From: Globisporangium splendens
Lineage: Eukaryota > Oomycota > Peronosporomycetes > Pythiales > Pythiaceae
Direction: 5' to 3'
DNA length: 64,000 nt
Assembly: GCA_006386115.1 (NCBI GenBank)
Contig: VFIW01000055.1
Coordinates: 186,001 to 250,000, forward strand
The notes beneath the pieces are model-generated. The model was not told the origin of the DNA. It searched no databases and saw only the letters and a program-made list of their open reading frames with translations. Below, one piece after another: positions 12,319 to 25,100 of this stretch; the first letter of the stretch is position 1; each line of letters opens with the position of its first letter. A program made the position numbers and the translations under genes.

Positions 12319-15300
12319 ATGCAAGTCACCAGAATGCGCAGGGATGCGCAAGATGGCGCGCGTGCGACTGCCGAGCCTGCAGTACTTTCGCCACTCTCCA
12401 TCAGCAATCCACAGGCAAAGGCTTGCTGGCGGAAGCTGCGCGCTGCGACGTTCGTGTTGTGTGCCTTAAGGGACCGACATGGCGCTGCCAAAAGGTCAAC
12501 ACAGCCAGAGACTTCAATGAGCAGTGGCGCAAGTGGAAGGAAACCCCAGCATACAGGACAACCTGCATATGGCGGAAAGCGCACAGATGCGCGCTCCGTG
12601 GTGGTGCAGATGGGGGCGTGGTACGCAAGCAACCGCGACTTATTCCAGCGCACCATCGTCAAACCGTGAGAATTGTGATTTTCTTATGTTATGGATACAC
12701 TATCACGATTGCTTCTCGTGGTTGGTGGTTGCATGATGGTTTGCTGTTCTTATAGAATTCAGGATCGCTCGGATGTCGAGACAAAGCTCCTGGTAATAAG
12801 TGGACTCGTTGCTTGTGCACAGGTACATATCCAGCGATTGTGTTAACGTTCGACTCGATGCTTCGTGTGGTGGTTCAGGTCGAATTCATGCGCCAGTCCA
12901 AGTTCTTTGGAGATCTCTCGTCCGTGTCATTGGATGGTATTTCACTCTCTCGCTACTTAGGAGCAAGCTCTCTTACTGCTCTTTCGTTACACTAACTCTC
13001 TTCTGCTTGATATGTGACCACTCGAGTTGGCCCGATCGATGCATTTCCAGACTTTTTACGACGGCGAAGTGCTGTGCCAACAAGGAGACGCGATCTTGGA
13101 CACCAGCGGTCGCTTCCTGGTCGTACAGGGGTCGCTGTTTGTGTATCGCAATACCGCGTACGCGCAGCAAAACGGAGCAGAGCCGTACGCGCAGTGGTTC
13201 CACGTGACGAACACTGGGCTTGCGAAAGATGGTGTTGTGAAATATGGTGACTGTATTGGCACGTGCGGCATTGGCGACACTTGTGGCGATGTGGGTACCC
13301 TGCGCGATTCATAATCGACTGATGCTGGCATCTAGAGTACGAGATGCAAAGAATCATGAATGATGGTTGTGTGAAAATGACAATAGGACGCGATGAAAGG
13401 GCCAATCTTCCGCGAAACGGCAGTGATCTCGCAAGCGCAAACCGGTGCGAGCCTCCTCCTGAATAGCACTCAATAGACGACAACACAGTACGCTATCTAA
13501 CTCGCCTTGCTGCATCTGGATTACTCGTTTTCAACACTTTTAGTGGTGCTGTGCATCACGCAAGCTGCGTACAAACGAGTCACTCGTTTCAATGTCAATT
13601 GCGACCTCGTACTGCTCAATGAAGTTGCATCAGCATTCCGTCCAGCAAAGGGAAACCGAGTCGATAATGCCTGTTCTACGATCGTGATCACGTCCAAGCT
13701 GAATGATGACGTGCTCGGCGATGCGAAACAGCTTCGTAGACTGCATCGGTTCGTTGCCAGGTTCGCCTGCTTTCGCATCCTGCCGCAACAGTACTGGGTC
13801 GAGCTCTTGCGAAAGTGCGAGTACCGAGTTGTCAAGAACGACGAAGTGCTGTGCCACGCGAGCAGCGCAAACCCGCACATGTTCATGGTTCTCTCTGGCA
13901 CGCTGTGTGTTCGCTACACCGATCCATTCGAAGCGAAGCAGCTGAGGAGCTACGACGAAAAGAACTACGCATTCGATCCACCCCTGCCGACGACAAAGAT
14001 AAATGCGAGTTTGCGTCAAAACTCGTCTGTCTGCTTGGCAGAATGTGAGCTTCCCAAAGAGGTCGCATTGTTATCTCAATTGTCCAGCCATGTCTGCACA
14101 TTAGCTAGTGGAGATGCATTCGGAGAGAGCGGAGTGCGAGCGAGAGCATTGCTCCAAGGCGCTACGCTGTTTAACCCGATCACAAGTGCAGGACCATGTA
14201 CGGTGCTAGCGCTATCGTATGACGACTATCATGCGGCATGGAACCGGTACCTAGAAGCCACGGAATTTACGCCCGAGTGCGTGTACAATGTGTTGACGAA
14301 TGTGCTGCCTCAAGATCGTACATGCGAGCAGATTGGGTACCTGTCCGCGTTCTTGACACGGAAAAGTCCAGCCAAGGTGTTTTTCAATCAGCTACCGACG
14401 CAGATCCTCCACAAAATCTGCCTCCACGCATCTCTGGAAACATACAAGGTTGGCGACGATGCCATCATTGAGTTTGTTCAGAATGAAGATGACGATGTGA
14501 ACTTCATGCGAGTTGTTCTCAATGGCTGCGTATGTGCGTTCAAGAACAAGAGCCGTCACCCATGCCGAGGACATGGCGGAAGCCCAACTCAAATCATAGC
14601 CCCGAAAGCCGCCGTGCTGCGTCGCTTTCAATCCAAACTCCTCCGTGGCAATACGAAGCGACTCGACGAAATGTACACCGAGACGGCGCGTTGCAGATCA
14701 ACAGAGCTGGAAAGTGAAGGGAGAACGAATGTCCAGACCGTTGATCCTGTGTGCATCTTGCCTCATGGAGCCGCCTTTGACCAGCACCAGATATTTACGA
14801 ATTCCAAAAGTCCCTATTCATACGCGGCGTATTCAGCAGGACTGGGTCCAAGCGCTAATCCATTGCTGCTTCAAGATAACACCATTGGGAAGGCCGAGGC
14901 ATCAGCAGCAGGGACCAGCAGTGATATTGTATACGTGCTCAGCATACCTGCGCGCTTTGTCAAGCTGTGCTTTACGACACTCGACGAGTATCTCACATGC
15001 AATCTCGTCCGAATGTTCAAGCGAATCGCAAAGGCAAAGGAGACATCTGCAAAGTCCGGAGTTCCGATCTGTGAGCTGGTGCAAGGGCTCCAAATGGACC
15101 GATTGCTTTTCTTGAACCCTTGCTTCAGTGGGATTCCACGGACAAGGCTGCAAGCTGCGGCATCAGCGGAGGTCGATGTCGCCGTCGTACCACCAAGACG
15201 CATTTTGTATGAAATGGGTGAATCCACACGCGGTACCATCTACTTTGTCTTGAGTGGGAATGTCCGAACATTTACTGTCTATGTGTCAAGTAAAAACCGT

Positions 15301-18300
15301 CAACAGCAGCAGAAACCTGAAGAGAAAAAGCTACCCAAGTTGCTGCGGAAGGCGTCGCGGAGTCTCCATGCGACTCACGCTGCGATGGAGAAGAAGTATT
15401 CTTCTCATGTTGTTCGTCCCTTTGATCGATATGCAGGAGATCACATTTTTCGAATGGTTGTGATCGCACAGCCGAGTTGACGCTCGACGATTGCTTTGGG
15501 CGTCAAGTTGGCGGCGAGGACAACCAGCAACAAGACTCGAGCTCGTGCTCCTTTCTTGGAAACTATATGAAAAGGTCAAGTATGCACCAGAATCAAGGTG
15601 GAGAGTGTGCGGTGACGATGTCCGAGTGTTTGATCGGGTCCGTATCGGTAGCTAAACCTCCAGATGGATGGATGCTGGGCTCTAAAGAGAAACGAGAGCT
15701 CATCGGGCTGATCCAGATGCACGATGAAGACAAAGAACACAGTCCGGACTCGAGGTTTGCGCTTGGTTCGATGGATATGAACGCACTCGCAAACTCAATT
15801 CGAGTCATCGAGCGAATGCGCCTTGGAATGCACCTCACAACCACGCAGCGCGTGTGTTTGGCGAACTCGCTTCGGTATTGCCGAATAAAATCGGGCGAAG
15901 TAGGTGAGATCGGAAGCAAAGATGTCGTTTCGGTGTGATGTTGGATGTTTGCTTTTTGACGTTGTATGACTGTTTTTGATGCGAAGTATATCGGCAAGGA
16001 GAAGACAGTTGCGCGATCTACTTTGTGCTGTCGGGAAAGATTCGACTGTGAGTACATCTGCATGTGTGTGTTGTGTTGAAAGTGTCTGAACACCGACGGA
16101 GCAAATCGTACATATGTGCAGATATTCGAGGTCGAAGGAGTCGCAAAATAAAGCCACGCCAAGTAATACGGCAAGCATGGCCATGGCGGCGGATTGGCTT
16201 GTCGATTTGTACGAAAATGACGTGTTTGGAGAAGAGGTGTGCTTCGATGCGTGTATCGGATCTAATCGATTGACAACTGCTGTCGCTGCGACAGCGAACA
16301 GAAGCGAAGGAGACACCGAGCTGCTGTATTTGTCGCGTCAGCAAATTGATGAGATCCAAGCGCCTTACTTGCAGATTGCAAGCCAGCACAAGCTTCCGTC
16401 GCCAGGGATTCGCGGTATGCTTGAGCGCTCAAATCAGCTTTTGAGTATACGGAAGCACTGCATGTAAGTGTCATCTGCATTCGGCGATAATATGTTTGGT
16501 AGTAGCGTGAGTGCTGATCTTAAGACATGCCTGACTATATGCATAGAACAAGTCGGCAACGCTGGCAACTTGCGATTAATCACGTGATTCAAGGTCGCGC
16601 ACAACGGTCGCGCTGGTCTTCGGTCTTGTTGCAAGCAAAACGGCATCGCGTAGAACTGGTTTGTGATCTTCTTCACGACCTCCCTGTATTGGAAGCTGTC
16701 CCAAAGCGCAGATACTGCAACTCTGTGCGTCATCCATGCTCCAGACATATGCACAGGACTCGATCGTTATCGTCAAAGGTGATGCTGTAGGAGATCGCTG
16801 CTTTCTTGTGCTCACTGGCTCGGTAACCGTTCACCAAGTTTGCAACGGCGCGAGTTACAGCCCAGGGATCTCGAATTCATTCTCGTTGCCACTTGCTACC
16901 GGTACGTCGTCCAGTGTGGAGAACACATTTTCGTCAGTCAAAGTCGCGGTTCAAACGTTGCGTGCGGGTGATATCTTCGGTGATTTCGAGCTTCTCGCTG
17001 GCAAAACAGAGCGCCAGATTCATGCGGTGGCCTCGACGGCGGCTACAAAACTGCTTACATTTCCCCGTGAAGAGTTTTGCATGTACTGGCCACGCACAGC
17101 GCGACTTAACGCCAAGCTGACCACGATCAAGAATGCATTCTATGGTGTGCACAACCTGGACTCGGATCGATTGTGCTCACTGTATTACGCGATGCAAGAG
17201 AAATGTTTCAAGCGCAACGAAGGTGAGCGTACTGGAAGCATTTGTAGTGTTGAAAAATGAACGACTCTCTTAACGATTTATCTTTTACTTCCTCAGTTCT
17301 GGCAGGCAGTTCTAGCCAAGGAGGTTGATTGCACGTTATCGAGAATGGGTTTGCGATTGTGCACGACCGTGTGATATTGTAGAAGAGGTCGGAAAAGCGA
17401 GCGGACGTGACGTTGAGTCGCGTAGCGATTGATACTCGCGTTGCTTCCCTAGGTGCAGGTTCGATTCTCTTTACGGAAAAGCAAGAAGATGTTCAGAGCG
17501 GCACTGGCAGCCGCCGAAAATCTTCGAAACCACAAACGGTGACAGCGAATTCTGTCGATGCCGAGTCGGAGAAGGATTTTGTCGTAGCTGATTCTCCGGT
17601 TGTGGAAACGTTCTCGCTGCAACTCTTCCCATGCAACAGCAAGCACAACTCTGTGAATTCTTCAAGCCGAAATCCGGAGTTATTTGTTGCCGTTGTGCTC
17701 GGAAAGCATGGCCTGTCAGCCATTCGAAAGCACCTCAACGAACATCGCGCATGGCGAACAAAGAACACCGCGTACACCAGCCGAGTCGTGGAATCTTCAG
17801 TCTCAAAGAAAGAAACGTTGCCGACGGCGACAACAGCAAGCACACAGACGATAATTCACAAGGCACCAACCAGTATGCCTGGGTTACATCCGTTAGCCCT
17901 CACGCGTTTCTTGAAAGACCGTCAACTACTTCATAGTCCTCCCGAGTTGCAACCAACGTTTGGTCAAATGAGACCAGCATCTCCAACAGATCCCCCGATG
18001 AGTTTGTCGCCAGCAAGTCCGACACAATCTCAACCAATTGACCATCCTTCTCCATCGAAAGCTCACGCTCCACTTGGTTCGTTTGGAGTCAAGAATGTTG
18101 TGAGCAGCAACGCGAGTCTGTTTCCACCGATTGGGTCTCCACCAGTTGAAGCAGCCAAGACCCCTGAACTGGTGTCGACTTCGAGAGATCCTACGTTACC
18201 AGTGAGCTCTGCCTTAAAGGGCCAACTAAGAAAGGAGAAACTCGTGCTGGATACCTTATCAAAGTCGTCCAAATCCGAAGGAATCAAGAAAACAGACTTG

Positions 18301-18495
18301 GAGAAGCAAATTCGGCGAAGACATGGTCGACCACCTCCGAAGATCGTGGAAAATCGAGGCATGTTTGTCGATGAACATGTGTTCGTTCCAGTTACGAACT
18401 TGAAACAAGAGCATGACAGAAAGAAAAGTGGATTATGTCGACGACTACTTCACTTAAAATGGCACAGTGGGGAAGACACGCAATGGTTACAGTAG
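12319..18495 (+). CDS. Large protein with about seven tandem cyclic-nucleotide-binding domains; reading frame interrupted
   Basis: Exons, partly approximate: 12319-12665, 12756-12792, 12879-12936, 13027 to about 13290, about 13530-15903, 15987-16047, 16122-16463, 16547-17222, 17310-18495. Repeated cNMP-binding (Crp-like) beta-roll signatures are seen: DGEVLCQQGD, KNDEVLCH with MFMVLSGTLCVRY, GDDAIIEFVQ, EMGESTRGTIYFVLSG, VYRQGEDSCAIYFVLSG with DVFGEE, VKGDAVGDRCFLVLTG with GDIFGDFELLAG, and IENGFAIVHDRV. Protein continuity and splice phase require one extra base at T-run 15446-15450, C-run 16700-16702 and TT 17329-17330. One in-frame TAG remains at 17380-17382, and the 12936/13027 junction is off by one. 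So the locus is either a decaying gene or contains sequencing errors. The last 300 residues are Ser/Pro-rich without a domain. Proteins of this type bind cAMP/cGMP or have lost the ligand. The phosphate-cassette residues of most repeats look degenerate. Start could be 12319 or 12334. Confidence 0.7.
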
Positions 18496-18539
18496 CTGTA
18501 AGTGAACCTTGGTCGTGCCAACGGTGTTGAGTAAGACTC

Positions 18540-21500
18540 CTACTTTGGAGCACCTGACATCGTCTTGCTCTTCAAGTACGGCGCTTTCTTCTTCAGGGCT
18601 GCTGCTGGCGCGCTGATGGGTCGATCGGGTGACATCGCAGCTCGCGACGCCTTGACCTGGATCAAGCTACATGCCAAAGCAAACAAATTAGAGGGTACGC
18701 TTTTGTGTTAACTTCTAGGCTTGTCAAGTGTCCCCCAAGAGAAAATGTATCGTGTGTGATTCTTGTACCTGATCGGGGCGACGCCGGTTGTCGATTCGCG
18801 GCGTGCCGAGGCTTTGGGAGTAACCGAAAGTTGGGCCGATCCAGTTGCTGGTCGATCTGAAAAGTATGAATTGCCTGCTGCTGGCGCCGTCGTGTCCTCG
18901 GGGATAGATTCTGCAAAGTGAGTTCAAGAGTGTAAAACAATCGCGTCAAATGCGTCGCCAAGAGAATCAGAGCAACAAGGTTCAGCAAAAAAATCCTACC
19001 ATGAGCGCCGAGGAGCTGTGCACTGAATGGCACATTGGAGCGGTAAATTTTGCCTGCGGATGGCCCTGGGTTCACCTTTTTCATATATTGACGATCGCTT
19101 TCATCAACCTCCTGTGGTGCCTCAGTGTCGGCGTTGGCAGAATCCGTGACTTCCTTGTGGCACGACAAGCAACGCACAAGACAGTCTTCGCCGTCCGCAT
19201 CATGGTCCAGCAGACGAGCCTCCAATCTGTGATAAAAAAAAAAGCACATGTAGATGCAAATTTGAGTTGAGCGCACGCAGCCAACAATGTGTCAACAAAC
19301 AAGCAAACGCGTGTGGGTGGACGTACTCTTTGAGGAGCTTGAGGTCAGCTTTCTTCCGCAGAGATCGTTTGATTCCTTCGAGAGCGGCCGCGTGATCCAG
19401 GAGATTGCGAAACTTGGTGTCGTTTTCTTCCATGAGACTCGCAACACGCTTCTCGAATGCGTGGTTCAGGAACTCGAGTTGGTCGCGATGCTCGTCGCTC
19501 ATGGATCCCATCTTGTGCCTTGTGGCAATGATCTCGTCGTTGACAGACTCAAGCTGCTGCGAAAATGACGTGCGCACCTGCTCAAGATCTTTGCTGAGCT
19601 GCGCAGCTTTCTCCATTGCCGGCGAGCTCCCGTATGTGACTTTGTGATCCAGCGCTTGGAGACTCAGGTTGATGTCGTGCACTTGACGTCGAAGCACGTC
19701 ATTTGCAGAGAGGTCCACTTTGGTCTTCAAGTCGTTGTTGAGCTGCTTAATCATGGCGTAGGTCTCCTACTCAAATGCGAAAGATCACACACAAAGCATT
19801 CAGATGAGAAAAGAGAGTGGCAAGCACAATGAGATCAAGGAGAGAGCCGTACCTTGGATTTTTCCTCGAGAAGCTCGATACGTGCAGACACTGTGAACAC
19901 ATTCTTCTTGCGCTTGAGCAAGATATTGGTCACATCCTTCTTCTTCTTCTCCTTCATGTGGCCCTTGAGCTTGAACCATTTCTCCTGCGTGCGCTGCTTC
20001 AACTCTTCTTCTTCCTCCGGGGTGAGCATGTTGGCTTTCTTCAGCTTCTTGAGCGCCGCGATTGTGTGCGTCATCGTTGAGGCACCAGCTGCCTTGCTTT
20101 GCTTTCTCGATGCTATCGTCGCGTCTTCGATTTCCGCTTCCTGGTTCTCGTTGCCAGACGAGCTGTCCTGGCTGTCGCTGCTGCTGTCGCCGTCGTCGCC
20201 GTCATCCGATGAATCGTTCCCCGATTTGTCATTATCCTTGTCTTTCGGTGCTTGTGGAACCTCGTGTTCTTTAATCGCAGCTGCAGGTGGATCAGAACGC
20301 AAGTCACTGGAGGCAACCGAGCTTACAACCGCCGTGGATTCCTCAGGCGCATCTACGGTTGCAGCAGTTGGTGCGCTTGATGTTGCTGGCGGTGGCTGTG
20401 CTTTGGATGAAGCAAACTTGGATGATTTGCGCCGAGTCGGAGTTTTTCGCGTGTCTCGGACCGAGGGCGAGGAAGCTTTTCGAGAGTTTGGCGTAGGTGG
20501 AGTCACCGCAGTTGCTACTACAGGAGCAACAAGCTCTTGTAGGTGCGAGGCAACTGGTGCGCTCTCTGTGGTCGTTACGAGTGATTGAGTGGGAGTGGAA
20601 TGCTCGCTTTTCGTCACTGGCTCGCCTCTGGGGATGACAATGTGCGTCTCCGTGCTTCCCTGCTGTGGTGACAGAGGCAGATAACTGCTGGTACTAGCCT
20701 TACTTGGCGCTGGTGGTTGCATTGACGCCGCTACGGGCTTTGTCTCAGAGGCAAGAGTGGTTTCCACGACGACGGTGATCGGCTCCGCCAGTTCCACGTG
20801 CTGGGGCAAAGCCGTCTCAACTGGTAAAACTATGGCAGCCTCAGCTTCTGTGACTACTGAGTCTTGCTCCTGATGATACTCCATTGGCGTATCTTGAGGC
20901 GGTTCAGCCACTGAGGCAACTACTTCTCGCTGCATTTCAGTCGTTGTGGGTCGATGGGTGGCTTCTGCAAGACTGTCGGCAATCGCTGGGCTTGACTCCT
21001 GCTCCACACGCACAACGTCGTCCACAGTTTCAGCGCCACCAGTGTCATTACCACTGCGATCGGTGCCACTGTCGGAAATGGAGCGTTCGGAGTCGTGCTG
21101 TTGGTCCAAGCCGTGGTTCGAAGCAAGATCGCCCACTGAAGAAGAAGCAATCGGGATCTCCATTCCAGATGGAGTCGTATCCAGCGTGGCAGTTTTGGTC
21201 TGGGATTGATCTTTGCTTGGCGTCATCACCACGGAGCCCTCGACCACCACTGGAGTAACGGGACTCGCATCTGAAGACACAGTCTTGGCTCGTTCATCGT
21301 CGTGGCTTTCGTCATCATGGCTTTGGCTCACCACTCTGTCATGTTCGTTCTGGTGGCCGTGATGCTTCTTGTGCGTTTTCTTGACCACGTTCGCGACCGA
21401 TGTCATTTTTTTGTGGCCGCTTAGCGTTACGTTGTCACGCTCATCCGCGGGAGCGCCCGAGGTATCGAAGATGGACGCGACCATGCCCGTCATCTTCACG

Positions 21501-21946
21501 TTCTTCTTCTTGTTGGCACCACCGCCTACCTTGAGCTTCACGGTCGCGAGCGAGGGTGCCGGGTTGTCTGGTGGTGGCGCAGCCCATCGGTACACGTTCG
21601 TGGCGTCGTCGTCGACGTTCGCCGCTGTGCCTTCGATGTTATGAGCGATGTTGCGCAGTTTGAGGTCCATCTCGGTCATCCCGAACGAGATCTCGGTCAT
21701 CCACGTCTCGAGTTTGTCCACTTTGCCGCAGATCAAACGCATGATCGCCTCCATCGCCATCGCCTGCTTGCCGAGATCCTGAAAAAGTCCCTGAAAAATC
21801 TCTCGTGATGCGGCTTGCAGCACTGCTGGTGGCGGTGCCGAGGTAGAGAATGAAGGGCTGTGGTCTTGGTGACTCCCATTGTTCTCATTGGCGCCTGCAG
21901 CACCTGTGGATACAGGAGCCTGGTGCGATACGGAAGCTTTCCCCAT
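18540..21946 (-). CDS. Coiled-coil protein with QRICH2/DUF4795-like C-terminus, possible axonemal protein
   Basis: Five exons (19853-21946, 19327-19766, 19000-19226, 18769-18910, 18540-18666) join in phases 0, 2, 1, 2 to 1,009 residues. After a short helical N-terminus (about residues 45-110), residues 130-650 are a Ser/Thr/Pro/Glu low-complexity region with an acidic SSDDGDDGDSSSDS patch. Residues about 660-850 form a long coiled coil ending in KADLKLLKELEARLLD, followed by a Cys pair (VRCLSCHKEV), and a basic Ser/Ala/Lys tail. A coiled coil followed by a CLSC motif resembles the C-terminal DUF4795 region of QRICH2, a flagellar protein in animals; this is a tentative match from memory. The stop lies 44 bases from the stop of the convergent cNMP gene. 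Confidence 0.72.
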
Positions 21947-22139
21947 CGTCTATCCCTCGCTCTCGAGTTAGAGCAAGAACGAACAGCCAGTGAGTCGTTA
22001 AAGTGTTGAGTCAAGCGTCGCGAGCGTGCTAAGTTTGTGTTGTGGACTGGCGGTCGCAGGGGTTTTCTGACCTACTCTCGTTTCATTACTTCAGACTTGG
22101 GTGACGCAGCAAGCTGAAACCACTCGGGAAGAGCTGGTC

Positions 22140-25100
22140 ATGCCTCGATTGCAGCTCCGAGTGGCAAGAACGAGCAATATGAGCTTGTGTTGCTTCTTGT
22201 TTGCTCTCGTCATTCTTCCTTCGTGGTTCGCTCCCCAGTATGCGCACGCACTGACCCCAGGTCGTTTCCAGTTCGGCCATCCTGTGTACACCGCCACGGA
22301 GGACTTTGGTGTCGCTTACGTCACAGGTACGTTTTGCATCATAATGTCGAGGTCGTCCACGAGCTCATACTAACTCGAGTGTCTCCCCCTGCTCTGTGCA
22401 GTAGAACGCGGCCTGGGCGTGGATGGCCGTGCGGCTGTGTGCGTGTCGACGCTACCTGGAGGTGAGAATGCCACCATTGGTCGTGACTTTAAGGCTCTCT
22501 ACAACCGGAGTCTCGTGTGGCAGGACAGCGACGATCTCGAGAAGGAACTGTACATCAAGATCCTGAACGACGGTCAACCGCAGGATCTCGCCAAGACGTT
22601 TACGCTATTTCTCCATGACGCCAACGGCGCAGACATCAACTCCGAGCGCAACACGACCCAAGTGATCTTGGTCCCGCCAACAAATCGTGAGTGTCTCCCT
22701 ATAGTGGACTGATTTCCTCGTGTGTTCTTCTTCTACGAGCTGACTGCGTGTTGCTGTGTAGTGTTTCCCGGCAGCTTTCGATTCCTCAACGAGACGCTTG
22801 ACGCCTCGGAGTCCAAGGATCCAATGGCGCCGCCATTCGTGGTGCCCGTGGCATGGGAAAATGGCACGACGGCCACTGCGCGCGTGGCATTTGAGATTGC
22901 ATATGATTCGTGTTCGACCGACGATTTCACGGTACTCAGTCCGAAGGATTCGGTGCTGAAATGGACGCGTGGTAGCTCCAGAGTGCAAAACATCACGATC
23001 GCAATCCCGGATGACGACATCTACGAGCAAGTCGAGAGCTTCCGCATTCGGCTGCAAGTCATCGAGTTGTCTCCAGAAGACGAAGGATACCAAGGTGCTG
23101 GTGCTACGGGTAGCATCGGCAGCATTGGTGAGGTTGTCGTTCGCATCAGTGGACCGAACGATGTCCATACCGGATCTGTGCAATTCGCAGCCGAGTGTTT
23201 CCCTGACTGCCCAAGCACGAAGTATCAGGTCCTTGATGGTGGCGTCGCCCAGGTGATCTTGCAACGTCGCAGTGGCAGCGATGGTGTGACCGCCGTGAAT
23301 CTTCGTACGCAAGATGACACAGCAATCGCAGGCGTGGACTACAAGCCGCTCTCAAAAGTCGTGGAAGCGCTCACAGGAGTCTCTCGCTTGGACACCAAAC
23401 GATTTTCGCTTGTGCTCACAGAGAGTGACGGTGCCGTGGTGTCTGGGGTTCACGCGAGCACCTCGTACGTCGAGATCGTTGGTCCGAGCAACGTACTCGT
23501 AGGGGATGTGAATTTTGCGACAACGGAAGCACTCGACAATGTACTGCTATCCTATCCCGACCGTAGTATTCTCCCATTCGCCACGCGCTTGAACTCTCGT
23601 CTAGGTCAATGCCCTCGTCTCGTGGTGCGCAAACCAGGTCCAATCACGTTGTTGCTGCAGCGTGAATTCTCGACCACGCTCGGGCCAGCGGGTGTCACTT
23701 TGCAGACGATCGATGCCACTGCCCTAGTTGGTGTGGACTTTGACCCTTTACCAGCCGACATGTCAATCGAGTGGAGTCAAGGAGACACCGAGGTCAAGTC
23801 GCTCTCGCTCGCGATCCGCGATCCGCACGAGTACTACGCGGGCCAGCGCACGTTCTGGGTCCAGATCACGTCGGTCACCAACGTTGGTCTCGGCAATTGT
23901 CATCTGCTGGAGGTCGTTCTCGATTCAGTCGGTCAAGTGCCGCATATCGTATCATTTGACTTAGACATGAACCTCGGCAAGTTGTCGCTCTCACTGAGCT
24001 ATCGTGTGCTCGCGAAGACGCTTGGCGCATCCAAAATCCAGCTCCAATCCAAGCAAAACATGCTTGCACTTCCCACGAGAAGGAACTCAGCGCGCTCAAA
24101 GCCATGCCCGAGATCGCGACTAGCGCCAACACTGTCTTCCTCAGTGTACGACCTGATCTCTTCGACTACGTCGCGGACGATTGCATCGGCTCATTATTCA
24201 CGGCATGTGCGCACGGAGTCTTCGATGCGATCTCACCCAGTGACGCGCTGCCTGTGACCAACTTTGTAAAGGACACGATCGCGCCGACATTACGAAGCTT
24301 TAGCCTGGACGTCTCGCAGCGATTGCTCAAGCTGTGGTTCTCAGAGCCTGTGGATCCCGCGAGCGTACGCGTTGGCGCCATCATCCTTGCCGACACTGCT
24401 GCCGCGACCAATATGTACCAATTGTCGCCGTCGACCACACGCATCTTCCATCCACAGCCCGAGCCATGGAGCGGCGCACTGCTTCAGGATAGCAACAGGC
24501 TCCCTGCTGACGGTACGTATCTCACATTGCAGCTCGGTGTGAGCGACATTGACGCGCTCCAGAGCGTCGGGAATGGCCAGATCGGCCAACAACGCGCGTT
24601 CACGTTCCTCGCCATGACGAAGGACTTTGTCAGCGACTTTGCCGTGCCACCGAACGCAGTGCAGCCGATTGACGTCACAGCGATGCGCCAGGTCGCAGCG
24701 GCAGATTGCTCGCCATGCCCAGCGAACACGTTCACGACGAGCTCGTGCTCGGATGTGCGAGACCGCGCGTGCACTGTCTGTCCGACCAATTCGTTCGCGC
24801 TCACGGCATGCACACCGCTCCAAGACACCACGTGCTATCGTAAGTTGCGTTTGTTGCGAATTTGGAGCTGCTGCCATTTCTCCTTGATTTGACTGATATG
24901 ATCGTGTTTCTCTTGTTGCTATCTCTCCTTCTGAAAGCGTGCACCGAGTGTCGAGGTGGACAATTTGCGTCGGCGCAATGCACACCGACAACCGATCGCG
25001 TGTGCTTGACGTGCACGAAATGCACACGAGACGAGTACGAGGCATCTCCGTGCTTCAATGGCGTCGACCGCGTGTGCCGCACGTGCGACTCGTGTACTTT

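Noticed and set aside
18541..18720. Plus-strand open frame (YFGAPDIVLLFKYGAFF and on) as a last exon of the cNMP gene
   Set aside because: The same bases encode the last exon of the minus-strand coiled-coil gene in correct phase with splice sites, ending in a natural Lys-rich tail; the cNMP frame already has its own stop at 18493-18495.
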